Positions 53,835-63,063 of a DNA stretch of 64,000 nucleotides are shown in pieces. Within the stretch, counting starts at the first letter, position 1, and each line of letters starts with the position of its first letter. The DNA lies in NCBI GenBank assembly GCA_963678135.1, contig OY782667.1, forward strand, positions 1,054,001 through 1,118,000, read 5' to 3'. The position numbers and the translations under genes were made by a program. The notes beneath the pieces were generated by a model. That model was not told the origin of the DNA. It was given only the letters and a program-made list of their open reading frames with translations, and did no database searches. Source of the stretch: JAHJKV01 sp963678135 (GTDB taxonomy: Bacteria; Desulfobacterota; Desulfovibrionia; Desulfovibrionales; Desulfovibrionaceae).

Positions 53835-55067
53835 ATGCGTTTTGAATCGTTTATTGCAACACGTTATCTTTTTGCTCTTAAAAGGCAATCCTTTATCACC
53901 CTTATTTCCGTGTTTGCCGTGTGCGGTGTTGCTTTGGGCGTGGCTGCTCTGATTGTTGTTATGGGGGTTATGAATGGTTTTACCAAAGATTTACAAGATA
54001 AAATTTTAGGAGTGAACGCACATATTGTTGTGGGCGCAAGTAGCGGTGCTATTCCTGAATATAAAACCGTGTGCAGTGCTGTACAAGGGGTTCAAGGCGT
54101 TACCGGTGTGACTCCTTTTTTGTATGCAGAGGCTATGCTCTCTGTTCCTGAAGGAGGGGTTAAGGGTGTTGCGCTACGGGCAGTTGACCCCACAACTGCT
54201 TCGCAAGTACTGTCCATTCATGATGATCTCATTGCCGGAAGTGTTAAAAACCTTGCCAATCAACACGATAAACCCGGAATTATTGTTGGATCACAGCTGG
54301 CCGAGCGATTTGGCTTGCGTGTTGATTCAGAAGTATTCTTACTCTCGCCTGCAGGAACACAGACAGCTGCAGGTTTTTCTCCAAAGATGACGCCCTTTCA
54401 AGTTGTGGGGATTTTCCGAACCGGACTTTTTGAATACGATTCTACGCTTGCTTATGTAACGCTTCCTGCAGCAGCGAGCTTGATGGGCTATCCTCCAAAC
54501 ACAGTGACTGGTTTGGAGGTCAAGGTTGATGATGTGTATAATGTTGAAGCGATTTCCAAAAAGATACGCGATGTGACTTTGTCTAGCCCTGTATATGTCG
54601 ATAACTGGCAACGCATGAATGCGAATTTATTTGCTGCCCTCAAGTTAGAAAAAACCGCAATGTTTATTATTTTGGCCATGATCATTCTTGTTGGCTCATT
54701 TTCCATTGTGACCACGCTTGTCATGCTGGTTTTACAAAAGACAAAGGATATTGCCATCATGATGTCTATGGGCGCAGAAAATTCCAGTATACGGCGCATT
54801 TTCATGCTGCAAGGTGCCTGGATTGGAATGCTGGGAACTGGCATTGGTTTTTTGCTTGGTGTTCCTCTAAGCCTCATTTTGAAGAAATATCAATTTATTG
54901 AGCTACCTAAGAATGTCTATCCTGTGGATTATTTGCCCATAAGGTTAGAACTTTTTGATCTCACACTGATTGGGTTGGCAGCACTTTTATTATGTTTTGT
55001 GGCAACTATTTATCCGGCGCATAGAGCTTCTGCCCTACGCCCTGCGGATGCCTTGCGTTATGAATAG
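53835..55067 (+). CDS. lolC: Lipoprotein-releasing system membrane protein, LolC/LolE family
   Basis: 410 residues. Membrane segment near the N-terminus (FITLISVFAVCGVALGVAALIVVMGVMNGF), a large periplasmic domain, and three C-terminal membrane segments: the layout of LolC/E (FtsX superfamily). With the ATPase LolD it extracts lipoproteins from the inner membrane for LolA. Only one such gene is present, so it may act as a homodimer (LolF-like). Overlaps lolD by eight bases. Confidence 0.92.
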   Translation: MRFESFIATRYLFALKRQSFITLISVFAVCGVALGVAALIVVMGVMNGFTKDLQDKILGVNAHIVVGASSGAIPEYKTVCSAVQGVQGVTGVTPFLYAEAMLSVPEGGVKGVALRAVDPTTASQVLSIHDDLIAGSVKNLANQHDKPGIIVGSQLAERFGLRVDSEVFLLSPAGTQTAAGFSPKMTPFQVVGIFRTGLFEYDSTLAYVTLPAAASLMGYPPNTVTGLEVKVDDVYNVEAISKKIRDVTLSSPVYVDNWQRMNANLFAALKLEKTAMFIILAMIILVGSFSIVTTLVMLVLQKTKDIAIMMSMGAENSSIRRIFMLQGAWIGMLGTGIGFLLGVPLSLILKKYQFIELPKNVYPVDYLPIRLELFDLTLIGLAALLLCFVATIYPAHRASALRPADALRYE

Positions 55068-55746
55068 TGAACAGCTATATACTTTGCGTGGTGTTAAAAA
55101 ATACTTTGCAGGGCCTTCAGAGGAGGTCGAAGTCTTAAACGGCGTAGAACTGGACGTTTTTGCAGGAGAATCCGTAGCTATTTTAGGAGCTTCCGGTTCG
55201 GGTAAAAGTACTTTGCTGCATATTTTGGGTACTTTGGATTTGCCTTCGGAAGGAAAGATAGAATTTGGGGGCAGGGATATGAGCCGGTGGGATGATACAC
55301 AACGTGCCATGATCCGCCGAAATGAAATTGGTTTTATTTTTCAATTTCATCACCTGTTACCCGAGTTTAATACTTTGGAAAATGTAGCTATGCCTGGAAT
55401 TATTGCTGGATATACACAGGAAAAAGCTTTATATATGGCAGAACAAGCCCTTGAACAGGTTGAGCTTATGAAACGAAAGGATTTCAAAGTAACAACTCTT
55501 TCAGGCGGAGAGAGGCAAAGAGCTGCTGTAGCTCGTGCCATAGTGCTTCGTCCGCGAGTATTGCTTGCTGATGAACCGACCGGTAGTTTGGATGAAAAAA
55601 CCGGAAAACATATTGGGGATCTTTTGGTTGCCTTAAACAAAGAGCTTGGGATGGCCTTTGTTGTTGTGACCCATAATATTGAATTTGCCTCTGTCATGGG
55701 ACGGAGGTTGGAATTGCGTTCAGGAGCACTTTATGCCCAACAGTAA
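55060..55746 (+). CDS. lolD: Lipoprotein-releasing system ATPase LolD
   Basis: 228 residues from ATG 55060 (MNSEQLYTLRGVKKYF). ABC ATPase: Walker A GASGSGKST, Q loop FQFHHLLPEFNTLENV, signature LSGGERQR, Walker B VLLADEPTGSLD, His switch VVVTHN. The HHLLPEF motif after the Q loop is typical of LolD. Start lies inside lolC; its end overlaps bamA by 14 bases. Confidence 0.95.
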   Translation: MNSEQLYTLRGVKKYFAGPSEEVEVLNGVELDVFAGESVAILGASGSGKSTLLHILGTLDLPSEGKIEFGGRDMSRWDDTQRAMIRRNEIGFIFQFHHLLPEFNTLENVAMPGIIAGYTQEKALYMAEQALEQVELMKRKDFKVTTLSGGERQRAAVARAIVLRPRVLLADEPTGSLDEKTGKHIGDLLVALNKELGMAFVVVTHNIEFASVMGRRLELRSGALYAQQ

Positions 55747-58441
55747 ATTCTATTTTGGCTTTTTCGCGAGTTTGATTTTTATTTTATGCTTTGCTTCTTT
55801 TGCCCTGGCAAAAAAGGATGCTGTAAGTATTGCTATCTTACCTTTTGAAGTCAATGCATCACAAGATTTGCGTTATCTTGAAGAGAGTCTGCCTGAACTT
55901 TTGGCAGATAGGTTCAAAGACGCAGGCTTAGAAGTGGTTGCCGTCTCTGCAGCCAAACAAGCCATGGTACGACAAAATATCAATAGTTTGGACATAGAAA
56001 ATGTAAGGCAAATTGCTTTAGACGCTTCAGCTGATTTTGCTTTTTATGGTGTTTTTTCTCAGGTTGAAGATGCGTTTTATCTTGAGTCCAGACTGGTTGA
56101 TGCCTATGGCATGGAACCGGTCCAAGCAATATCATCTACGGAAAATGGACTTATAAATTTATTGCCTCTTGTGGATAATACTGTTGCCAAAGTGCGATCC
56201 CTTTTGACCCGTGAAACCATTATTTCGACTTTGGATGTGCAAGGTACAGGGGTCTTGGATAAAGAAGTGGTGCTTATGCACCTTGGCCTGCAAAAAGGCG
56301 ATCTTTTCTCTCCCAAGGCCGTGAATGAAGAAATAAAAAATATCTATGAACTTGGATATTTTGATGATGTTTTTGCGACCGTAAGCGATGAACCTGAAGG
56401 AAAACGCGTTATCCTGACTGTAAAGGAAAAACCAAGGATTCAATCTCTTGGCGTATCCGGAAACAAAGAACTTGATGATGATGATATTCTTGAAATTGTT
56501 TCTTCAAAAACAGGCGCAGTGCTGAACCCAAATGTACTGCGTACTGATTTAGCCATGATCCGCTCGTATTATAAAAACGAAGGGTATTATAATACAAAAG
56601 TTACTTATGAAGTCGAGGGCGGAGAAAATGGCCAAGCACGCCTTAATTTTAAGATAGAAGAAGGAAAGAAGCTCTATATTGAAGAAATTATTTTTGACGG
56701 AGCTGAGCAGCTTGATGTTGATGAACTGAAAGATCAGCTCGCTTTATCTGAAAAATGGATGTTTACTTGGCTTGATGATTCAGGGGTCTTAAATGAAGAG
56801 TTTCTTGATAGGGACGGAGCAACGGTTCAGGCATATTATAATAAAAAAGGTTTTCTTGCTGCTAAAGTAGCACGTCCTGAAGTTGATTTCCAAGAAGATG
56901 GTATTTATGTGACCTTTAGGGTGCAAGAAGGCCCGCGGTTCAAAATCAGTGATATTACATTTGAGGGTGAACTGCTGACTGATGAAACAGAATATAAAGA
57001 GATTATTGCCCTTGATGAATTGCAAGAGGACGATGAGTATATCAACAGTGAAATCGTGCGTTCAGATATTGCTGCTTTAACTAAATTTTACGGGGATCAC
57101 GGCTATGCGTATGCCAATGTTGAAGCAAAATATCTGCCTAATATGGAACAGGCCACTGTTGCTGTCTTATTTGTGGCAGAGAAGCAGCAAAAAGTGCATA
57201 TCCGCCGTGTGGTTCTTTCCGGAAACACTGCCACGCGTGACAATGTTATTTTGCGTATGTTGCAAGTAGGGGATGGTGATCTTTTCCGAACAACTGCTGT
57301 TGAAAAATCAGTAAAAGGGCTTGAAAATTTAGATTATTTTGCAGGCGTTAATATAGAACCCATTCCCACAGGAGATCCTACTGAGGTTGACTTAAAAGTT
57401 GCGGTGCAGGAAAAATCTACCGGCACCGTGGGTGGTGGCGTTGGTTATTCTTCCTCTGACGGAGCGTTTATTTCCGCAAATATCACTGAGCGTAACCTTT
57501 GGGGCATGGGCAATGAATTATCTTTAGGGATGCAGCTTGGTGAAACAGCCACAAGTTGGAATCTAAACTTTTTTAATCCCAGAATATATGATTCTCCTTG
57601 GGGTGTGGGCTTTACCAGTAGTTTGACCGATAAAGAATATACTGATTACGACAAAGAATCGATAGGCTTGGGCGTGAATGCTTCACGAAAACTCGGTGAG
57701 TTTACCTCGTTTAGGGTAGCCTATTTTGCAGATATTTATGATTTATCTGATATTGATGTAGACGCTTCAGATTTGGTCAAGGAAGCAGAAGGTAGTCACT
57801 TTGCAAGTACTGTTGGTATAACTTTTGCTAGGTCTACGCTTGAGCGTGATGGTTTTTATTACTCCGCAGGTGCTTTGAACTCCATAGGCATGACCTATGC
57901 CGGAGTTGGCGGAACAGACCATTATGTCAAATGGTTGTACAGCTCTGATTATTATACACCGCTTATTGGTAGCCTTGTTTTCCATGCAAGGGGAAAAATC
58001 GGGCTTGTGCATAAGAATTTTAGCGGTGATGATATTCCGGCTGCTTCACGTTTTTACTCTGGAGGATTGGACTCTGTGCGAGGCTATAGTTCAAATAAAA
58101 TTGCACCGCGCGATGATGACGGAGATCGCATTGGTGGTAATAAATTTGCAAGCACAAGCCTTGAACTGACCTATCCTTTGGACAGAGATTATGGTGTCTT
58201 GGGCTTATTGTTCTTTGATGCTGGAAATGCGTGGCGTGAAGGTGAAGCCTTCTTTTCTGCGCCGGACATGACTGGTTCATCCGAGAAAAAGCCTTCGTAT
58301 AATCTTTATAAAAGTATTGGTGCCGGGATTCGCTGGATGTCACCCATGGGGCCGATACGCCTTGAATATGGCTATGGACTTGATAAGCTTGAGGACAGCA
58401 GTTCTCATAGGTTTGAGTTTATGATGGGACAACAATTTTGA
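55733..58441 (+). CDS. bamA: Outer-membrane beta-barrel assembly factor BamA with an extra N-terminal domain
   Basis: 902 residues from ATG 55733 (AGGAG seven bases upstream). Signal peptide of about 26 residues (ends FASFALA). Then an alpha/beta domain of about 130 residues (VSIAILPFEVNASQDLRYLE...), resembling TolB-N/CsgG-type folds and absent from E. coli BamA. Five POTRA repeats follow (for example VLMHLGLQKGDLFSP, LVQEGPRF-type strand starts), then the Omp85 barrel with GGGVGYSSSDG and the conserved loop region GGLDSVRGY, ending EFMMGQQF. It inserts outer-membrane proteins, including autotransporters such as the giant one here. Confidence 0.95.
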   Translation: MPNSKFYFGFFASLIFILCFASFALAKKDAVSIAILPFEVNASQDLRYLEESLPELLADRFKDAGLEVVAVSAAKQAMVRQNINSLDIENVRQIALDASADFAFYGVFSQVEDAFYLESRLVDAYGMEPVQAISSTENGLINLLPLVDNTVAKVRSLLTRETIISTLDVQGTGVLDKEVVLMHLGLQKGDLFSPKAVNEEIKNIYELGYFDDVFATVSDEPEGKRVILTVKEKPRIQSLGVSGNKELDDDDILEIVSSKTGAVLNPNVLRTDLAMIRSYYKNEGYYNTKVTYEVEGGENGQARLNFKIEEGKKLYIEEIIFDGAEQLDVDELKDQLALSEKWMFTWLDDSGVLNEEFLDRDGATVQAYYNKKGFLAAKVARPEVDFQEDGIYVTFRVQEGPRFKISDITFEGELLTDETEYKEIIALDELQEDDEYINSEIVRSDIAALTKFYGDHGYAYANVEAKYLPNMEQATVAVLFVAEKQQKVHIRRVVLSGNTATRDNVILRMLQVGDGDLFRTTAVEKSVKGLENLDYFAGVNIEPIPTGDPTEVDLKVAVQEKSTGTVGGGVGYSSSDGAFISANITERNLWGMGNELSLGMQLGETATSWNLNFFNPRIYDSPWGVGFTSSLTDKEYTDYDKESIGLGVNASRKLGEFTSFRVAYFADIYDLSDIDVDASDLVKEAEGSHFASTVGITFARSTLERDGFYYSAGALNSIGMTYAGVGGTDHYVKWLYSSDYYTPLIGSLVFHARGKIGLVHKNFSGDDIPAASRFYSGGLDSVRGYSSNKIAPRDDDGDRIGGNKFASTSLELTYPLDRDYGVLGLLFFDAGNAWREGEAFFSAPDMTGSSEKKPSYNLYKSIGAGIRWMSPMGPIRLEYGYGLDKLEDSSSHRFEFMMGQQF

Positions 58442-58494
58442 GTTTTTCAAATATTGTTGGGTGTTGTGTAGAAAATTTTGCAAGGAGATGGATG

Positions 58495-59031
58495 ATGAAA
58501 AAAGTTTTGTTATTTACAGTTGCTGCCGTGCTGATCTTACAGGTCTCCGCAGCTTTTGCTGCCAAAGATGATAAGTTTGCAGTGATCAACACTGCGCTTA
58601 TTTATAGTGAAACTCTTGCCGGACAACACGGTGAAAAGCAGGTCAAGGGGGAGACCGACAAACTGCGTACCGCCATTGAAAAAGGGCAGGAAGAGTACAA
58701 AGCCTTGGTTGAAGACTTTAAGAAAAAAGAAGCTGCCTTAAGCCTTGAAAGTCGTAGACTGCAAGAAATTGAGATCAAACGTAAACAAGATGAAATCAAG
58801 CAGCTTGCCCTTGCATTCCGTCAGGCTGATCAAGAAGCTCGCCAAAAGTTTTTGCCGGAGATCAATACCTTTTTGGAAAAATACGCGACTGAGTATCTAG
58901 ACAAACAAGGGTACACAATGGTTATTGATGCAAACAGAGGTGCTTTGGCTTTCTTTAAGAAGGAATATGAAGTTTCCAAAGATGTCATCAAATACTGTGA
59001 TAAAAAGTGGAAGTCCGAAGGACGACACTAA
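58495..59031 (+). CDS. skp: Periplasmic chaperone Skp (OmpH family)
   Basis: 178 residues from ATG 58495, seven bases after AAGGAG; an ATG one codon earlier is also possible. Signal peptide MKKVLLFTVAAVLILQVSAAFA. The mature part starts with a short strand (KFAVINTALIYSET), then a long coiled-coil hairpin with high Glu/Lys/Gln (EYKALVEDFKKKEAALSLESRRLQEIEIKRKQDEIKQ), and ends YTMVIDANRGALAFF, as in Skp. It escorts unfolded outer-membrane proteins to BamA, its upstream neighbour. Confidence 0.93.
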   Translation: MKKVLLFTVAAVLILQVSAAFAAKDDKFAVINTALIYSETLAGQHGEKQVKGETDKLRTAIEKGQEEYKALVEDFKKKEAALSLESRRLQEIEIKRKQDEIKQLALAFRQADQEARQKFLPEINTFLEKYATEYLDKQGYTMVIDANRGALAFFKKEYEVSKDVIKYCDKKWKSEGRH

Positions 59032-59035
59032 AACA

Positions 59036-60070
59036 ATGCTACTGAGTGAGATCGCACAACAGGTCGGGCTCGTTCATACCGGGCCTGACCTTGAGATCAC
59101 TGGACTGAGTACTTTGGAGAGCGCCGGAAAAACGGAGCTCTCTTTTCTTGTAAAGCCTCAGTTTGCAGCCCTACTTGCTACAACACAAGCTGGAGCTGTA
59201 CTATGTACAGAGGAATTTGCTTCGCAAGTTTCCTCAGCTCTTATTAGTCGCAATGTTCCCCAAGACAGGTCAAAGATTGGGGCTTTGTTTGTTCGGTCGC
59301 AAGGTAATTTTTCAGGGATCAGTGAACTCGCATGTATTGATGAATCCGCGGTACTTGGAGAGAATGTAACAGTGTATCCTTTTGCCTTTATTGCAGGGGA
59401 CACACATATTGGGGATGGATGCACAATTTTTCCCGGATGCTATATAGGGGAGCGTTGTTCTTTGGGCACGCAATGTACGCTGTACCCCAATGTTTCTATA
59501 ATGAGTGACTGCTTTTTAGGCGATCGGGTTATTATTCATGCAGGTACTGTTCTTGGTGCTGATGGCTTTGGATATGCACAAGAGCCTACAGGGCATATGA
59601 AAATCCCACAAATTGGACGGGTCGAAATTGGCGATGACGTTGAAATTGGAGCCAATTCCTGCGTTGACCGCGCTTCACTTGATGTGACGCGCATTGGCCG
59701 AGGGACAAAGATAGATAATCAGGTGCAAATTGCACATAATGTTATTTTGGGCGAGCATTGTCTGGCAGCAGCACAAGTTGGCATTGCCGGCAGTGTACGC
59801 ATGGGCGATGCTGTGTTTATGGGTGGTGGTGCAGCGTTTAAGGATAACATAGAAGTAGGCGCTCGTTCCATGATTGGAGCGCGAACCGGAGTGACGAATT
59901 CAATACAGCCCGGAGCAAAAGTTGCAGGTAGCCCACACCTTGATCTTAATAGCTTTTTAAGGGTCAGTGCAGGATTACCTCGCTTACCTGATGCTTTGAA
60001 GCGTTTGCGTAAACTTGAAAAGCAAGTGCAACAAATAGCACACGAATTGGCAGGAGAAGACAATGTCTGA
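59036..60070 (+). CDS. lpxD: UDP-3-O-acylglucosamine N-acyltransferase LpxD
   Basis: 344 residues from ATG 59036, five bases after the skp stop; longer in-frame starts lie inside skp. N-terminal uridine-binding domain, then left-handed beta-helix hexapeptide repeats (IGDGCTIFPGCYIGERCSLG...). The catalytic His is in DNQVQIAHNVILGEHC. It adds the second hydroxy-acyl chain to UDP-3-acyl-GlcN in lipid A synthesis. Overlaps fabZ by eight bases. Confidence 0.96.
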   Translation: MLLSEIAQQVGLVHTGPDLEITGLSTLESAGKTELSFLVKPQFAALLATTQAGAVLCTEEFASQVSSALISRNVPQDRSKIGALFVRSQGNFSGISELACIDESAVLGENVTVYPFAFIAGDTHIGDGCTIFPGCYIGERCSLGTQCTLYPNVSIMSDCFLGDRVIIHAGTVLGADGFGYAQEPTGHMKIPQIGRVEIGDDVEIGANSCVDRASLDVTRIGRGTKIDNQVQIAHNVILGEHCLAAAQVGIAGSVRMGDAVFMGGGAAFKDNIEVGARSMIGARTGVTNSIQPGAKVAGSPHLDLNSFLRVSAGLPRLPDALKRLRKLEKQVQQIAHELAGEDNV

Positions 60071-60518
60071 ACAGGATACTGATATTCGAGCCATTATGGA
60101 AAGAATACCGCATAGGTATCCTTTTCTTTTGGTGGATCGTATTCTTGAGTACCAGTCTGGTTCACATATTCGTGCTTTGAAAAATGTGAGTATCAATGAA
60201 CCATTTTTTCAGGGGCATTTCCCAAATTTACCAGTTATGCCAGGGGTCTTAATGCTTGAAGCCTTGGCTCAAACCGGTGGTATTTATGTCTTGAAAACAA
60301 ATGATTTTGATATGCAGGACAAAGTTTTTGTCTTTTCAGGAATCAATCGGGTAAAGTTTCGCAGGCCTGTTGTGCCCGGAGATCAGCTGATTTTGGAAAC
60401 TTTTAATTTTAGGCACAAAATGAGCTTTTGGACAATGCAAGGGACAGCAAGTGTGGATGGTGAACTTGCGGTGGAAGCAACTCTTTCCGCAGCTTTAGTG
60501 GACAAGGAGAAGGTCTGA
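60063..60518 (+). CDS. fabZ: 3-hydroxyacyl-ACP dehydratase FabZ
   Basis: 151 residues, hot-dog fold. Motifs RIPHRYPFLLVDRI and FFQGHFPNLPVMPGVLMLEALAQTGG, giving the catalytic His and Glu. It consumes the same 3-hydroxyacyl-ACP pool used by LpxA and LpxD, which explains its place between them. The stop shares one base with the lpxA ATG (TGATG). Confidence 0.97.
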   Translation: MSEQDTDIRAIMERIPHRYPFLLVDRILEYQSGSHIRALKNVSINEPFFQGHFPNLPVMPGVLMLEALAQTGGIYVLKTNDFDMQDKVFVFSGINRVKFRRPVVPGDQLILETFNFRHKMSFWTMQGTASVDGELAVEATLSAALVDKEKV

Positions 60519-61327
60519 TGGAAAGCCAGATTCATGAAACCGCAGTCATTGCTCACTCGGCTTCAATAGGACAGGGGGTGCAGATTGCGCCCTATGCCAT
60601 TATTGGAGAAGATGTTGTTATTGGTGATAAATGCATTATTGAGCCTTTTGTGCACCTCAAATCAGGAACACGCCTTGGAAGAAATAATCATATTCATTCC
60701 AATGCTGTGCTTGGTGGTGAGCCTCAGCATTTGCAGTACGCAGGTGAAAAAACCGAAACAATTATTGGCAATAATAATATTATTCGGGAATTTGTGACTA
60801 TCCATCGGGGAACTGTTCAAGGCCATGGCAAGACCTCTGTTGGCAATAATTGCCTTATTATGGCCTATGCCCATGTTGCCCATGATTGCATTATAGCCGA
60901 CAATGTTATTATGGCCAATGCCGTGCAGCTTGCTGGACATTGCGAAGTGGGCAAGAACACTATTATTTCAGGGCAGGCAGCTTGCCAGCAATTTTTACGC
61001 ATTGGTGAATACGCATTTCTAGGCGGTTCGAGTGGATATAATCTTGATATTCCTCCCTACATGCTTGCCCATGGTGTTCGTGGACGTCTTGTGGGGGTTA
61101 ATCGCATTGGGCTTAAGCGTAATGGCTTTACAGATGCTACAACCAAAGCCTTAAGTAGATCGTATAAAACAATTTTTCGCTCCGGCCTTGCGCGTGAATT
61201 GGCTTTGAAGCAATGTGCTGAAGAATTTCCTGATTTCCCTGAAGTTGCAAATCTTATTGAATTTATTCGTAATTCTCAAAATGGGGTTGCTTCAGACAAG
61301 GGAAAGAAAAAAGCAGATGACGACTAG
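60518..61327 (+). CDS. lpxA: UDP-N-acetylglucosamine O-acyltransferase LpxA
   Basis: 269 residues. First enzyme of lipid A synthesis. Hexapeptide-repeat beta-helix from residue 1 to about 190, then a helical C-terminus. The catalytic His is His122 in AYAHVAHDCII (equivalent to E. coli His125). A conserved DIPPYMLAHG loop follows. A Lys/Asp-rich tail (GKKKADDD) ends the protein. Confidence 0.97.
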   Translation: MESQIHETAVIAHSASIGQGVQIAPYAIIGEDVVIGDKCIIEPFVHLKSGTRLGRNNHIHSNAVLGGEPQHLQYAGEKTETIIGNNNIIREFVTIHRGTVQGHGKTSVGNNCLIMAYAHVAHDCIIADNVIMANAVQLAGHCEVGKNTIISGQAACQQFLRIGEYAFLGGSSGYNLDIPPYMLAHGVRGRLVGVNRIGLKRNGFTDATTKALSRSYKTIFRSGLARELALKQCAEEFPDFPEVANLIEFIRNSQNGVASDKGKKKADDD

Positions 61328-61335
61328 GCCTTTCC

Positions 61336-62178
61336 ATGAGTTCAGCGCGTGTTATAGGACTTATTGCCGGAGGGCGCCAGTTCCCTGTTTTAGTGGCCGA
61401 GCAAATACGAAAAGCCGGACATAAACTTATTGTTGCTGGCTTGCAAGGTCATGTAGACCTTGAGCGTGAACTTGCGGAAAATGCTGATGTTTTTGCGATG
61501 CTACCACTTGGCAAGCTCTCTAAATTATTTAAGTTTTTCAAACAAAACAAAGTTCAAGATATAATCATGGCCGGAACCGTTAATAAGTTTCGGGTCATGG
61601 ATGTACGTCATTTTGATCTCAAAGCCTTAGGCCTGATTTTGAGTTTAGCCAGCAAAGGTGATGCTGCTATTTTAGATGCAGTGACTCAGGCTTTTGAGGC
61701 TGAGGGGATGCGTGTGTTGAGCCCAAATGATTTTGTGCCACAGCTGCTCACTGCAGAAGGTGTTTTAACAAGGCGAAAACCCACAGAGCGTGAATGGACT
61801 GATTTACGACTTGGGCTTTCAGTGGCAAAAAGCATGGGGAAGCTGGATATTGGCCAGTGTGTTGTCTTGCGTGAAGGGATTATTGCTGCGGTTGAAGCTC
61901 TTGAAGGTACGGATGAATGTATTCGCCGTGGCTGTATGTACGGCGGAAACGATTCCGTTGTGCTCAAGGTATTCAAGCCAGGGCAGGAAGAGCGGGTAGA
62001 TTTACCCAGTGCCGGTGCTGACACGATTGCGGTTATGGCTGAAGGAAAAGCCACGGTGCTTGGGCTTGAGGCAGGGAAAAGCCTGCTGTTTGATGCGGAG
62101 CTTGCAATTCGGGCAGCAGATAAAGCTGGCATTAGTATCGTAGGAATTACCGAAGACATGCTTGGGGATAAAGTTTGA
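61336..62178 (+). CDS. lpxI: UDP-2,3-diacylglucosamine pyrophosphatase LpxI
   Basis: 280 residues. LpxI replaces LpxH in many non-gamma proteobacteria and makes lipid X from UDP-2,3-diacyl-GlcN. Visible: N-terminal GLIAGGRQFPVLVAEQIRKAGH, the core IIMAGTVNKFR, LSLASKGDAAILDAV, and the C-terminal domain VVLREGIIAAVEALEGTDE...PSAGADTI. The operon therefore carries steps 1, 3 and 4 of lipid A synthesis; LpxC and LpxB are not in the window. Confidence 0.94.
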   Translation: MSSARVIGLIAGGRQFPVLVAEQIRKAGHKLIVAGLQGHVDLERELAENADVFAMLPLGKLSKLFKFFKQNKVQDIIMAGTVNKFRVMDVRHFDLKALGLILSLASKGDAAILDAVTQAFEAEGMRVLSPNDFVPQLLTAEGVLTRRKPTEREWTDLRLGLSVAKSMGKLDIGQCVVLREGIIAAVEALEGTDECIRRGCMYGGNDSVVLKVFKPGQEERVDLPSAGADTIAVMAEGKATVLGLEAGKSLLFDAELAIRAADKAGISIVGITEDMLGDKV

Positions 62179-62343
62179 AGGGATATATATTGATGTAGTC
62201 CTTCTATCACTTGAAGCGCAAAGCCTAACTTTAATTTTGTTTTGAAATTCCTCTAGCTTGAGGGAATGTTTGCTTCACAATATTTTGTATTGACTCGCGC
62301 ATGTTTACCGTTTATTTTTCATTTTAAGAAATTTAACTACCCG

Positions 62344-62399
62344 CTGGTAGCGTGCTACCAGTTCAAAGGCTGGAGGGGAGTAATCCTTTCTAGCCTTTG
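62344..62399 (+). other. Two hairpins in the leader of the NYN gene
   Basis: CTGGTAG-CGTG-CTACCAG (62344-62361) is followed at once by CAAAGGCT (62364-62371) and AGCCTTTG (62392-62399) around a 20-base loop containing GGAGGGGAG. They could be an operator plus a leader structure; no T run follows. Confidence 0.45.
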
Positions 62400-62418
62400 C
62401 TTTATGTTTAGGTTCAAT

Positions 62419-63048
62419 ATGGTACCACAAACTCGACGTACTCGCGTATATATTGATGGCTTCAATTTTTATTATCGAGCCCTATTGAATAGTCCTTTTA
62501 AGTGGCTTAATTATTACGAACTCGTTAAGCAGCTTATAAATTCAAGTAATCAAATTGAAAAAATTAATTACTATACTGCCAGAGTTTCAGGCAACAAAGA
62601 CGCTGGGCAACCACAACGGCAACAAATATACTTAAGTGCCCTTACTTCAATTCCTTGTTTAGAAATTCACTATGGTAATTTTTTGTCTAAACCAATTTCA
62701 AGGCCACTCGTTAAGAACAAAAAAAAATTTGTTGAAGTCCATAACACTGAAGAAAAAGGATCTGATGTAAATTTAGCTACTCATTTAATTTTCGATGCCT
62801 GTAAAAACAATTTCGATGTTGCCATTGTCCTTACAAAAGACACTGATTTTATTGAACCTTTACGCATAATCAAAGAGCAACTTGGCAAAATTGTTGGGAT
62901 TATATGTCCCGATGATAATATCCCTCAAGGCCTGCAAAATGTTGTGACATTTGTTAGACACATTAGGGATACACACCTAAATAATGCACAATTTCCAAAC
63001 ACAATCTATCTTAATGGAAAAATTATTCAAAAGCCTGCAGGATGGTAA
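62419..63048 (+). CDS. NYN-domain (LabA/PIN-like) RNase family protein
   Basis: 209 residues from ATG 62419 (MVPQTRRTRVYIDGFNFYY), with only a weak AGG upstream; in-frame codons further up lie in the hairpin leader. NYN signature acidic residues: YIDGFNFYY at the N-terminus, EKGSDVNLATHLIFDA in the middle and LTKDTDFIEPL after it, the usual metal-binding Asp set. Such proteins are putative RNases; some belong to defence loci. Converges with the thiamine gene, 15 bases away. Not obviously part of the lpx operon: 240 bases separate it from lpxI. Confidence 0.82.
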   Translation: MVPQTRRTRVYIDGFNFYYRALLNSPFKWLNYYELVKQLINSSNQIEKINYYTARVSGNKDAGQPQRQQIYLSALTSIPCLEIHYGNFLSKPISRPLVKNKKKFVEVHNTEEKGSDVNLATHLIFDACKNNFDVAIVLTKDTDFIEPLRIIKEQLGKIVGIICPDDNIPQGLQNVVTFVRHIRDTHLNNAQFPNTIYLNGKIIQKPAGW

Positions 63049-63063
63049 TTTCTTTAAGAGCAC

